DNA of 20,961 nt from WS-7 sp035635355 (GCA_035635355.1 DASQBE010000244.1:1-20961), one strand, 5' to 3'; counted from the first letter of the stretch, positions 7,396-14,947 are shown. Notes: a model not told the origin generated them from the sequence alone. A program made the numbers and translations.

Positions 7396-8415
7396 TTGAC
7401 CGCTCGCAGACAAGCGCCAGAAGTGCTTCCGGCGGAAGCACCGACGCTGGAGGCTATCCGGAGCCCGATCGCGGAGCCGTTCGAGCGGTTTCAAACCGAG
7501 CTCGATGACGCGTTCCTCTGCGATGTCGGGCTCGTCGGTACGGTCGGCGCGCACCTGCACCGCGCGTACGGCAAGCGGTTCCGCCCCGCGCTCGTCCTCC
7601 TGGCCGCGAAGGGATTCGGACGCGTCACGGACGAGGCGATCTTCGGCGCGGTGGTGGTCGAGCTGATCCACACGGCCACGTTGATCCACGACGACAGCGT
7701 GGACAAGAGCCTTCTCCGGCGCGGCCTCCCCACCGTGAACAGCGCCTTCAACAACGACACCGCCATCCTCATGGGCGACTACCTCTACTCGAAGGCCTTC
7801 TCCATCATGGTGACCAAGCGGATGTACGAGGCCATGGATCTTCTGGCCGAGGCGACGCACCGCATGAGCCAGGGAGAATTGCGTCAGATCGAGCAGAAGA
7901 ACCGCCTCGATCTGACCGAGCAGGAATACATGCGCGTGATCGACGAGAAGACGGCCTGCCTCATGTCCGCGGGCTGCGAGCTGGGCGCGAACGAGGGGGG
8001 CGCGAACGCGAAGCACCGCGCGTCGCTGCACCGGTTCGGCCGCGCCCTGGGGCTCGCGTTCCAGATCACGGACGACCTCTTCGACTACCTGGGGGCCGAG
8101 ACGGTCACGGGGAAGGCGATGGGGAACGATCTCGACGGCGGGAAGATCACGCTGCCTCTGATCAACGCCCTTCGCGAGGCGCCCGAGCGCGAGCGGCGCG
8201 AGATGGAGGATCTCATCCGGTCGCGCGATTTCCGGAACGGCCACTGGTCCGACGTGGTCCGCTTCGTGACCGTGCACGGGGGCGTGGCCTACAGCCAGAA
8301 GACGAGCGCCAAGCTGGCGGAGCGCGCGGAGGAGGAGCTCACGGCCGTTCCCGACATCGTCATCCGCGAGTCCCTCCAGTCGGCCGTCCGCTACGCGGTG
8401 ACGCGCGAGCGTTGA
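7396..8415 (+). CDS. Polyprenyl diphosphate synthase (trans-isoprenyl diphosphate synthase)
   Basis: A 339-residue all-alpha enzyme of the IspB/HepT/IspA superfamily. The two aspartate-rich motifs that bind Mg-diphosphate are intact: DDSVD (99-103) after LIH, and DDLFD (226-230) after FQIT. GKRFRP (59-64) binds IPP and GNDLDGGKITLPL closes the active site. These enzymes condense IPP units onto an allylic primer to make side chains for quinones or longer polyprenyl carriers. Sequence resemblance is to the long-chain octaprenyl/heptaprenyl type, but the product length is not readable with certainty. The start is TTG 7396, preceded by CCAGGGAG; no ATG or GTG lies between the promoter and the conserved region. 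The stop overlaps the next start codon (TTGA). Confidence 0.9.
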   Translation: MTARRQAPEVLPAEAPTLEAIRSPIAEPFERFQTELDDAFLCDVGLVGTVGAHLHRAYGKRFRPALVLLAAKGFGRVTDEAIFGAVVVELIHTATLIHDDSVDKSLLRRGLPTVNSAFNNDTAILMGDYLYSKAFSIMVTKRMYEAMDLLAEATHRMSQGELRQIEQKNRLDLTEQEYMRVIDEKTACLMSAGCELGANEGGANAKHRASLHRFGRALGLAFQITDDLFDYLGAETVTGKAMGNDLDGGKITLPLINALREAPERERREMEDLIRSRDFRNGHWSDVVRFVTVHGGVAYSQKTSAKLAERAEEELTAVPDIVIRESLQSAVRYAVTRER

Positions 8416-8780
8416 AGCCGCTTCCCGCTCTGGATCTTCCCGCCCAGGACCTGGCGCGCGAGGCCGCGCGTCTCACCTTGACCAAGCGGGCCGAGGACGT
8501 GGTGATCCTGGATCTCAGGGATCTCGCCGGCGTGTGCGATTATTTCGTCCTGGCGACGGGCCAATCCGAGGTCCAGACCCGCGCGATCGCCGACGCGGTG
8601 GACGAAGGGATGCGCGCGCGCGGCGTCCGCCCGTGGCACGTCGAGGGGTACGAGGCGCGACGCTGGATCCTCCTCGACTACGTGGATTTCGTGGTGCACG
8701 TCTTCCATACGCGCGCCCGCGAGTACTACCTCCTGGACAAACTCTGGGGCGATGCCCGTCGAGAAACCGTGGCCGATTGA
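8412..8780 (+). CDS. rsfS: Ribosome silencing factor RsfS
   Basis: A 122-residue RsfS/YbeB/Iojap protein, which binds uL14 on the 50S subunit and blocks subunit joining when nutrients are scarce. Diagnostic segments are KRAEDVVILDLRDLAGVCDYFVL, ATGQSEVQTRAIADAV, and the C-terminal EGYEARRWILLDYVDFVVHVFH followed by EYYLLDKLW. Length is standard. The start is TTG 8412, which shares bases with the TGA of the polyprenyl synthase gene, so translation is probably coupled. The gene is more often found next to nadD or a LytR-type gene; here it sits between a polyprenyl synthase gene and argS, and its last 29 bp overlap argS in another frame. Confidence 0.95.
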   Translation: MKPLPALDLPAQDLAREAARLTLTKRAEDVVILDLRDLAGVCDYFVLATGQSEVQTRAIADAVDEGMRARGVRPWHVEGYEARRWILLDYVDFVVHVFHTRAREYYLLDKLWGDARRETVAD

Positions 8781-10431
8781 GGCCTACCTGGCCGAGCGCC
8801 TGACCCAGGCGATCGGGCGGGCGGGTCTCACGCTGCCGGAGGGAGCGCGAATCGACGTCGAGGTCCCGCGCGAGCCCGAGCACGGGGACTGGGCCACGCC
8901 CGTCGCGCTGACCCTCGCGAAGACGGCGCGCAAGCCGCCGCGGCAGATCGCGGAGGCCCTCCGCGACGCCCTCGAGACGGAGCCCGACGTGGTGAGCGCC
9001 GTGGAGATCGCGGGGGCCGGGTTCCTCAATTTCCGTCTCGCGCCCGCTTGGCTCGCCTCGAACCTGAGCCGGATTCTGAGCGCGCCCGACACCTACGGCC
9101 GCTCCGCCGCGGGCCGCGGGGAGAAAATCCTCATCGAGTACGTGAGCGCCAACCCGACGGGTCCGCTCAACGTCGTGAACGCCCGCGCCGCCAGCATCGG
9201 CGACGCGCTGATCCGGATCCTGAACGCCGCGGGCTACGAGGCGCGGGGCGAGTTCTACGCGAACGACTGGGGCCTGCAGGCCGAGCTCTTCGGCGCCTCC
9301 ATCGAGTCGCGCTTTGCGTCGCGCCTGGGCGTGCCGGCGCCGCCGATTCCCGAGGAGGGCTACGCGGGCTCGTACGTGACCGACGTGGCCGGCGGCGTGG
9401 CGGAAGCGGAGGGGCGCGCGTGGCTCGAGCTACCCGAGCGCGAGCGGCGGCTCCGCTTCGCGGGGTGGGGCATCGATCGGATGCTCGAGCGGCAGAAGCG
9501 GGATCTGGCGGCCTTCGGCGCCCGGATGGACCGGTGGTTCCGGGAGAGCGAGCTCCACCAGGGCGGCGCGGTCGAGAGAGCGCGGGCCCGCCTCGTGGAG
9601 CGCGGGCTCACGGACACGAAGGACGGCGCGCTCTGGTTCCGATCCACCGCGTTCGGGGACCAGGAGGATCGCGTGATCGTGCGGACGAACGGCGAGCCGA
9701 CCTATTTTCTCGCCGACGCGGCGTACCATCATGACAAGTTCTCGCGCGGCTTCGACCGGCTGATCGATCTCCTGGGGCCGGATCATCACGGGCACGTCCA
9801 GAGGATGCAGGGTGTGATCGAGGCGCTGGGATGGCCCAGGGATCGCTTCGAGGTGATCCTGATCCAGTGGGTGCGGCTTCTCCGCGGCGGGGAGCCGGTG
9901 AAGATGTCGAAGCGCGCCGGCGAGTTCGTCACGCTGGAGGATCTGGTGCAGGAAGTCGGCGTGGACGCGGCGCGGTTCTTCTTCCTGATGCGCCGGGCGG
10001 AGAGCCCTCTGGATTTCGACCTGGAGCTGGCGGTGAAGCGGAGCGAGGACAATCCCGTGTACTACGTCCAATACGCGCACGCGAGGATCGCCCACGTGCT
10101 CGAGTACGCCCGGCAGCAGGGGGTGCCCGATCCGGACCTGGGATCGGCGCGGGCGGAGCTCCTCCAGGAGGCGGAGACGCTCACGCTGCTGCGCGGTCTC
10201 GCCGGGTTCCCGTCCCTGGTCGCGGCCACGGCGCTGCATCGGGAGCCGCATCGCATTCCCATGTACTTGAAAGACTTGGCCGCCAAGTTTCACTCGTTTT
10301 ATCACCAACACCGGGTGGTCGGGCCCGACGCCGCCGTGACCGCGGCCCGGCTCCTCCTCACGCGCGCGACCGGCGTGGTCTTCCACAGGGGCCTCGACCT
10401 CCTCGGCGTGAGCGCGCCGGAGTCGATGTAG
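8752..10431 (+). CDS. argS: Arginyl-tRNA synthetase with divergent HIGH motif
   Basis: A 559-residue class I arginine-tRNA ligase. Domain order is normal: N-terminal Add-1 tRNA-recognition domain (about 5-105), Rossmann catalytic core with YVSANPTGPL (about 130-139), FYANDWG, the AYHHDKF...DLLGPDHHGHVQRM block and an intact KMSKR loop (384-388), then a DALR anticodon-binding domain ending in VSAPESM. The ATP-binding signature after GPL, normally HVGH/HIGH, reads N140-V-V-N143-A-R145, so both histidines are asparagine. The rest of the enzyme looks complete, which argues for a functional variant and not decay. It starts at ATG 8752 inside rsfS (29-bp overlap) and ends 2 bp before the PfkB kinase gene. 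Identification is firm; the active-site departure is reported as a finding. Confidence 0.95.
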   Translation: MPVEKPWPIEAYLAERLTQAIGRAGLTLPEGARIDVEVPREPEHGDWATPVALTLAKTARKPPRQIAEALRDALETEPDVVSAVEIAGAGFLNFRLAPAWLASNLSRILSAPDTYGRSAAGRGEKILIEYVSANPTGPLNVVNARAASIGDALIRILNAAGYEARGEFYANDWGLQAELFGASIESRFASRLGVPAPPIPEEGYAGSYVTDVAGGVAEAEGRAWLELPERERRLRFAGWGIDRMLERQKRDLAAFGARMDRWFRESELHQGGAVERARARLVERGLTDTKDGALWFRSTAFGDQEDRVIVRTNGEPTYFLADAAYHHDKFSRGFDRLIDLLGPDHHGHVQRMQGVIEALGWPRDRFEVILIQWVRLLRGGEPVKMSKRAGEFVTLEDLVQEVGVDAARFFFLMRRAESPLDFDLELAVKRSEDNPVYYVQYAHARIAHVLEYARQQGVPDPDLGSARAELLQEAETLTLLRGLAGFPSLVAATALHREPHRIPMYLKDLAAKFHSFYHQHRVVGPDAAVTAARLLLTRATGVVFHRGLDLLGVSAPESM

Positions 10432-10433
10432 CC

Positions 10434-11366
10434 ATGGCGATCGCGGTCGTCGGGTCGCTCGGCCTCGACACCATCGAGACGCCCGCGGGACGCGCGGAGG
10501 AAGTGCTGGGCGGCTCGGCCGCATACTTCGCCCTTGCGGCCCGGCACTTCCTGCCCGTGTCCGTGGTCGCCGTCGTGGGCACGGATTTTCCCGCCGCGGC
10601 CCGGAGCCAGCTGGAGCATCCTGACCTGGACCTCTCGGGGCTCGAGGTTCAGGAGGGGAAGACCTTCCGGTGGGAGGGGGTCTACAGCCGCGACATGAAC
10701 ACGCGCGAGACCCGGCGCACGGAGCTCAACGTGTTCGAGCGATTCCGCCCCAAGCTCCCCGACCGGCTGCGGGCCTTCACCAACGTCTTCCTCGCCAACA
10801 TCGATCCGGTGCTGCAGCGCGAGGTCCTGGATCAGCTCCAGAACCCGCGCCTCGTGCTCTGCGACACCATGAACTACTGGATCCACGGCAAGCGCGAGGA
10901 GCTTCTGGCGATCATGAAGCGGGTCCGCATCCTCCTCATCAACGAGGAGGAGGCGCGCGAGCTCACCGGGGAGCCGCTCACCCACCGCGCCGCGCGCGCG
11001 ATCCTCGACCTCGGCCCGGAGGCGGTGGTCATCAAGCAGGGGGAGCACGGCGCCATCTTGCACTCCAAGCGCGATCTCTACTTCACGTGCCCGGCCGTGC
11101 CCATCGAGAGCGTCATCGATCCGACCGGCGCCGGAGACACGTTCGCGGGCGGCTTCTTCGGCGCGCTCGCGCGCATGGGGCGCGTGACGGACCGCACCCT
11201 CCGCTCCGCCGTCGTGTACGGATGCGTGATGGCCTCGTTCACCGTCGAGTATTTCGGCGTGGAGGGGCTCCTCCGCGTCCAGCGCTCCGAGATCCTCCGC
11301 CGGGCCGACTCGGTGATGGAGATGACCCGCTTCAGCCTGGACGACACCGCGCGGCTCATTCGTTGA
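10434..11366 (+). CDS. PfkB-family carbohydrate or nucleoside kinase
   Basis: A 310-residue ribokinase-superfamily protein. The N-terminus (AIAVVGSLGLDTIETP...VLGGSAAYFALAA) carries the substrate-binding GG motif. PfkB signature 2 is D229-P-T-G-A-G-D235, with D235 the catalytic base and GAG the anion hole, followed by TFAGGFFGALA. LLINEEEARELTG is the usual N-E-x-E motif of the ATP-side helix. The substrate is not apparent: ribokinase-type sugars, adenosine and other nucleosides are all possible. The ATG is 2 bp after the argS stop, so it is the last gene of the operon that begins at 7396. A palindrome lies just after its stop codon. Confidence 0.88.
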   Translation: MAIAVVGSLGLDTIETPAGRAEEVLGGSAAYFALAARHFLPVSVVAVVGTDFPAAARSQLEHPDLDLSGLEVQEGKTFRWEGVYSRDMNTRETRRTELNVFERFRPKLPDRLRAFTNVFLANIDPVLQREVLDQLQNPRLVLCDTMNYWIHGKREELLAIMKRVRILLINEEEARELTGEPLTHRAARAILDLGPEAVVIKQGEHGAILHSKRDLYFTCPAVPIESVIDPTGAGDTFAGGFFGALARMGRVTDRTLRSAVVYGCVMASFTVEYFGVEGLLRVQRSEILRRADSVMEMTRFSLDDTARLIR

Positions 11367-11369
11367 CGC

Positions 11370-11385
11370 CGTCGGCGCGCCGACG
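11370..11385. repeat. 16-bp perfect palindrome (possible activator site or hairpin)
   Basis: The sequence is self-complementary from C11370 to G11385, with core GTCGGCGCGCCGAC at 11371-11384. It starts four bases after the stop of the kinase gene and its centre is about 86 bp upstream of the start predicted from the sigma-54 promoter at 11438. That is a usual distance for an enhancer-binding site. No T run follows, so it is not a typical intrinsic terminator. Its function is inferred. Confidence 0.45.
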
Positions 11386-11437
11386 CGGGATTCCGGCGCG
11401 CTGCGGAAGTTGTCCCCTGGCGCGCGGACGCGCTCCC

Positions 11438-11453
11438 TGGCACACTCCGTGCG
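11438..11453 (+). promoter_or_regulatory. Sigma-54 (RpoN) promoter candidate
   Basis: TGGCACACTCCGTGCG matches the sigma-54 consensus TGGCAC-R-N4-TTGC-W. GG (11439-11440) and GC (11451-11452) have the required 10-bp separation, and only the first T of the -12 box and the last W differ. Transcription would start near 11464, about 20 nt before TTG 11485. A sigma-54 activator is encoded in the same gene cluster. Confidence 0.55.
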
Positions 11454-11484
11454 GAAGCGAAACCCATTCGCGAGGGGAGGGGCC

Positions 11485-12843
11485 TTGGGACGGAGACTGG
11501 AAGCCGAGCTGGTGATGACGCTCGAGCCGAAGACCGAATCGCCCGCGCGCGCCGCGTGGACGCCCCGGTTCGTGTGGCTCCTCCTGCCGTCCTTCCTGGC
11601 CGCCCTCCCGGTGCTCCTCGCGATCTTCGGCGGCCCCGAGGTCAAGCAGACGCGGTGGGACGCGTGGGGCGTCGGCGTCTGGTTCCTGCTCCTGGTGGTC
11701 GCGGAGGCGCTGCCGGTGCCGATGGTCCGCGGCGGCACCATGACCATCGCGTCCATTCTGGACCTCGGCGCCATCCTTCTCTTCGGCCCGTGGATCGCCG
11801 GCACCCTCGACCTGGTCACCACCGTCATCGCCCAGATGGTGATCCTGCGCCGGCCGTCCGGCGAGGCGGTCCTGAACGCGGGCCTCTACGCCTCGACCAC
11901 CATCCTCGCCGGGGCGGCGTTCCTCGCGGCGGGAGGATCGCTCGGCGCGCCGCACCTCCTGCGCGACGCCTTCCCGGTGCTTCTGGCGAGCTCGCTCTAC
12001 TTCATGCTCAACACCAGCGCGGTGAGCCTGGTCCTGGGGACGAGCAGCGGGCAGGACCCGGGGCGGATCTGGCGGGATCAGTTCCGGGACGGGGTGCCCC
12101 AGTACGCGCTCTCGATCGGGTTCGGTCTCCTCTTCGCGCAAGTGCGGACCGCCGCGGGCATCCCGGGCGTGCTGCTGCTCGTGCTTCCGCTCCTCTTCGC
12201 GCGCTACGCGCTCCAGCTCTACGCCGACCTCAAGGGGGATCTGGTGTCCTTCGTGCGCGCGCTCAGCGTGGTGCTGGACGCTGTGGATCCCTACACGCAC
12301 GAGCACTCGGTCCGGGTCGCGGAGTATTCGGTCCGCGTCGCGCGCCGCCTCGGCTTGCGGGAGGACGAGGTGGAGACCATCCACTACGCGGCGCTCTGCC
12401 ACGACATCGGGAAGATCGCGCAGCGCCCCGAGGTCATCCGGAAACCCCGGGCCCTGGATCCGGAGGAGCGCCGCCACATGATGCGGCACCCGGAGGCGGG
12501 CGCGCGCATCGTGGGCCAGATCCGCGCGCTCCGCACCGCGGCGGCGATGGTGCGCACCCATCATTGGCGTCCGGACGGCCGGGGATACCCGAGCGGGCTC
12601 CTGGATTCGGAGGTGCCGCTGGGCGCGAGGATCATCCACGTCTGCGACGCCTTCGACGCGATGACCTCGGACCGCCCGTACCGCAAGGGCCTTCCCGTCC
12701 CCCGCGCCCTGGCCGAGCTCCACCGCCACGCCGGCTCGCAGTTCGATCCCGGGGCCGTGGCGGCGCTCTCGGATCTCCACGATTCGGGCAGCCTCTCGCT
12801 CACGCCCCCCGAGACGGACCTGCTGGTGGAGGTGGCGCCGTGA
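11485..12843 (+). CDS. Membrane-anchored HD-GYP domain protein (probable c-di-GMP phosphodiesterase)
   Basis: A 452-residue protein from TTG 11485, which follows a strong purine-rich ribosome site (GAGGGGAGG, 11472-11480); ATG 11515 is an alternative. About 225 residues of multi-helix membrane domain, similar to that of the kinase at 4183, precede an HD-GYP domain. The domain has YTHEHSVRVA (H274), CHDIGK (H306, D307), RHPEAG (H335), HHWRPDGRGYP with GYP at 367-369, and CDAFDAMTSDRPYR. The metal-ligand His/Asp positions are present, but the usual Glu of HHE-x2-DG-x-GYP is Trp. The family hydrolyses cyclic di-GMP to pGpG or GMP; no GGDEF or EAL protein is in the window. The stop overlaps the purM start (GTGA). 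A sigma-54 promoter lies just upstream. Confidence 0.88.
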   Translation: MGRRLEAELVMTLEPKTESPARAAWTPRFVWLLLPSFLAALPVLLAIFGGPEVKQTRWDAWGVGVWFLLLVVAEALPVPMVRGGTMTIASILDLGAILLFGPWIAGTLDLVTTVIAQMVILRRPSGEAVLNAGLYASTTILAGAAFLAAGGSLGAPHLLRDAFPVLLASSLYFMLNTSAVSLVLGTSSGQDPGRIWRDQFRDGVPQYALSIGFGLLFAQVRTAAGIPGVLLLVLPLLFARYALQLYADLKGDLVSFVRALSVVLDAVDPYTHEHSVRVAEYSVRVARRLGLREDEVETIHYAALCHDIGKIAQRPEVIRKPRALDPEERRHMMRHPEAGARIVGQIRALRTAAAMVRTHHWRPDGRGYPSGLLDSEVPLGARIIHVCDAFDAMTSDRPYRKGLPVPRALAELHRHAGSQFDPGAVAALSDLHDSGSLSLTPPETDLLVEVAP

Positions 12844-13859
12844 GCCGCTACCGCGACGCGGGCGTGAACATCAAGAAAGGGGAGGAGGCGGTGGATCGGA
12901 TCCGCGCGCTCTGCCGCTCCACGTTCAACGCGAACGTCGCGGCCGACCTGGGCGGCTTCGCCGGCGCGTACCGGATTCCGGGCGCGCCGGGGAAGCTTCT
13001 CGCCTCGAGCATGGACGGCGTCGGCACCAAGCTCAAGGTGGCGGTCCAGTGCGGCAGGCACGACACCATCGGCGAGGATCTGGTCTGCCATTGCGGGAAC
13101 GACATCCTGGTCCACGGGGCCAGCCCGCTCTTCTTCCTCGACTACATCGCCATGGGGACGCTGGATCCCAAGGTCGTCGAGGAAGTGGTGACGGGTCTGG
13201 CGGCGGGGTGCCGCCGGGTGGGGTGCGCGCTGATCGGGGGAGAGACGGCGGAGATGCCGGGGCTCTACGCGCCGGAGGACTACGATCTTGCGGGCGCGAT
13301 CGTGGGGATCGTCTCGGAGTCGGACTGGATCGACGGCAAAGAGATCGCCGCGGGGGACCAGCTCCTGGGACTCCCCGCCGTGGGGCTCCACACCAACGGC
13401 TATTCCCTCGCGCGAAAGATTCTCTTCGACACGCTGGGGCTGGGCGTGAACGACCGGCTCCCCTCGGGCGGAACGGTCGGCCAGGAGCTCCTGAAGCCGC
13501 ACCCTTACTACGGCGCGCAGGTCACCGCCGCGCGCGCGGCGGGGGCGGTGCGCGGCATGGCCCACATCACGGGCGGTGGCATCCCCGGGAACCTGGTCCG
13601 GGTGCTGCCCGAGGGGCTCGCCGCGGAGATCCGTCTCGGGAGCTGGCCCGTGCCCGAGATCTTCCGCTTTCTCTGCGAGCGCGGATCGGTCGGGGACGCG
13701 GAAGCCTATGAGGTCTGGAACATGGGGCTGGGCATGATTCTCGTCGTCAAGCGCGAGGACGCGGCCGCGGTCGAGCGGGCGCTCGCGGCCGGGAGCCATG
13801 CCTGCCATCGCGTGGGACAAGTCCTGCCGGGGACTCGCGAGGTGAGGCTCAGAGCCTAA
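12840..13859 (+). CDS. purM: Phosphoribosylformylglycinamidine cyclo-ligase (AIR synthetase)
   Basis: A 339-residue PurM, the fifth step of de novo purine synthesis: ATP-dependent ring closure of FGAM to AIR. Conserved segments are SSMDGVGTKLKVA (56-68), GNDILVHGASPLFFLDYIA (86-104), LIGGETAEMPG (131-141), GLHTNGYSLARKI, the HITGGGIPGNL glycine loop and EVWNMGLGM near the C-terminus. Length is close to the usual ~345 residues. It starts at GTG 12840 within GTGA, overlapping the HD-GYP gene by four bases, so the two are probably translated together. PurM is normally next to purN or other pur genes; here its neighbours are a c-di-GMP-type enzyme and a sigma-54 activator. purB lies at the right edge of the window. 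Confidence 0.96.
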   Translation: MSRYRDAGVNIKKGEEAVDRIRALCRSTFNANVAADLGGFAGAYRIPGAPGKLLASSMDGVGTKLKVAVQCGRHDTIGEDLVCHCGNDILVHGASPLFFLDYIAMGTLDPKVVEEVVTGLAAGCRRVGCALIGGETAEMPGLYAPEDYDLAGAIVGIVSESDWIDGKEIAAGDQLLGLPAVGLHTNGYSLARKILFDTLGLGVNDRLPSGGTVGQELLKPHPYYGAQVTAARAAGAVRGMAHITGGGIPGNLVRVLPEGLAAEIRLGSWPVPEIFRFLCERGSVGDAEAYEVWNMGLGMILVVKREDAAAVERALAAGSHACHRVGQVLPGTREVRLRA

Positions 13860-13879
13860 TCGTACGGAGGTGCGGGGAC

Positions 13880-14923
13880 ATGGGATGGGAGGCCGCGTTT
13901 TCTTCCGAGGCGGTGGAGCGTCGCACGCTCGAGGATCTGGCCCGGGAGGGCTACGGGCCGTTCGCGGAATCGCTCGGCCTCGTCGGGCGGAGCCCGGGGC
14001 TCCTGGCCCTGGGCGAGCGCATTCGCGCCCTCGCGCGAAGCCACGCCACCGTCCTCGTCCTGGGGGAGACCGGCACCGGGAAGGAGCTGGTCGCGCGGGC
14101 GCTCCACGCGTGTTCCCCTCGCGTGGCCGGACCCTTCGTTCCGCACAACTTCGGCGCGATCACCGACACGCTCGTGGAGAGCGAGCTCTTCGGTCATGCG
14201 CGCGGCTCCTTCACCGGCGCGCACGCGGACCGGATGGGTCTTTTCGAGGCGGCCCATCAGGGCACGCTCTTCCTGGACGAGATCGGCGACGCGAGCCCCT
14301 CGGTGCAGAGCCGCCTCCTGCGCGTGATCCAGGAAGGAGAGCTGCGCCGTGTGGGGGACTCGCGCTCGCGGCACGTGGACGTGCGCGTGGTCGCCGCCAC
14401 CCACCGCGACCTCGAGAGCGAGGTCCTGGCGGGACGCTTCCGCGCGGATCTCTTCTACCGGCTGCATGTCCTGGGCCTCGTCGTGCCGCCGCTGCGCGAC
14501 CGTCTGGAAGACGTTCCGCTCCTCGCGGCGTATTTCCTGGCAAGGCTCAAGCGCCGGGACCGCGTGCCGGTGCGGGGCATTCGTGAGGACGCGCTTCGCG
14601 TGCTCACCGGGCACTCCTGGCCGGGGAACATCCGCGAGCTCATGGGCGCGCTCGAGCGAGCCTGCCACTCCCTGGACCGCGACGGCTGGATCACGCGCCG
14701 CTCGCTGGGGGAGGGCACGGCGCGCGGCGGCGTAGCAGTGGTGCGCGACCGCGCCGCGGATCTCAAGGGGCGCACGCTCGCCTACGAGGCGGAGCTGATC
14801 CGGTGCGCGCTGGCCTCGCACGGCGGGAACAAGGCGCACGCCGCGCGATCGCTGGGGCTCACACGGCAAGGCCTGTGGAAGAAAATGCGGCGCCTGAAGG
14901 CGTTGGGCCCCGATTCGCCTTGA
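13880..14923 (+). CDS. Sigma-54-dependent transcriptional activator (AAA+ and Fis-type HTH, no sensor domain)
   Basis: A 347-residue enhancer-binding protein. The central AAA+ domain has Walker A GETGTGKE (62-69), the sigma-54-contact loop GSFTGA (109-114, normally GAFTGA), Walker B FLDEIGD (131-137), the arginine-finger region FRADLFYRL (187-195) and WPGNIRELMGALERA (247-261). The C-terminus carries a Fis-type helix-turn-helix, GGNKAHAARSLGLTRQGLWKKM (315-336). The first ~35 residues are too short for a receiver, GAF or PAS domain, so the layout is like PspF. Control must come from a partner, expression level or direct ligand binding. ATG 13880 has a good site (GGAGG near 13866) and lies 20 bp after purM. 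Its TGA stop lies inside the -35 of the next promoter. Confidence 0.92.
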   Translation: MGWEAAFSSEAVERRTLEDLAREGYGPFAESLGLVGRSPGLLALGERIRALARSHATVLVLGETGTGKELVARALHACSPRVAGPFVPHNFGAITDTLVESELFGHARGSFTGAHADRMGLFEAAHQGTLFLDEIGDASPSVQSRLLRVIQEGELRRVGDSRSRHVDVRVVAATHRDLESEVLAGRFRADLFYRLHVLGLVVPPLRDRLEDVPLLAAYFLARLKRRDRVPVRGIREDALRVLTGHSWPGNIRELMGALERACHSLDRDGWITRRSLGEGTARGGVAVVRDRAADLKGRTLAYEAELIRCALASHGGNKAHAARSLGLTRQGLWKKMRRLKALGPDSP

Positions 14924-14947
14924 TTTCGCGCCCCGTATTCCTATACT
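14920..14947 (+). promoter_or_regulatory. Sigma-70-type promoter candidate for the oxidoreductase-lnt pair
   Basis: TTGATT at 14920-14925 and TATACT at 14942-14947 are separated by 16 bp in an unusually A+T-rich patch. The -35 includes the stop codon of the sigma-54 activator gene. The predicted start near 14954 gives a ~44-nt leader with AGGAG at 14985-14989, 8 nt before TTG 14998. This is the best -10 match in the window. Confidence 0.55.

Noticed and set aside
11364..11400. TTGACG at the end of the PfkB kinase gene as a sigma-70 promoter
   Set aside because: No TANNNT -10 lies 15-19 bp downstream. The sigma-54 match explains the region better.
11418..11433. Second possible sigma-54 site, TGGCGC, 20 bp upstream of the chosen one
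   Set aside because: The GG and GC elements are off by one base from the required spacing. It is probably chance repetition of CCCTGGC.
11402..11457. Direct repeat TGCGGAAG, copies 48 bp apart around the sigma-54 promoter
   Set aside because: Eight bases repeated twice in a G+C-rich region is weak evidence, and the second copy overlaps the promoter -12 element.
10302..11828. A 508-codon minus-strand open frame opposite the PfkB kinase gene
   Set aside because: It has low-complexity composition and no motifs, and it runs antisense to a well-supported kinase gene and the sigma-54 promoter region.
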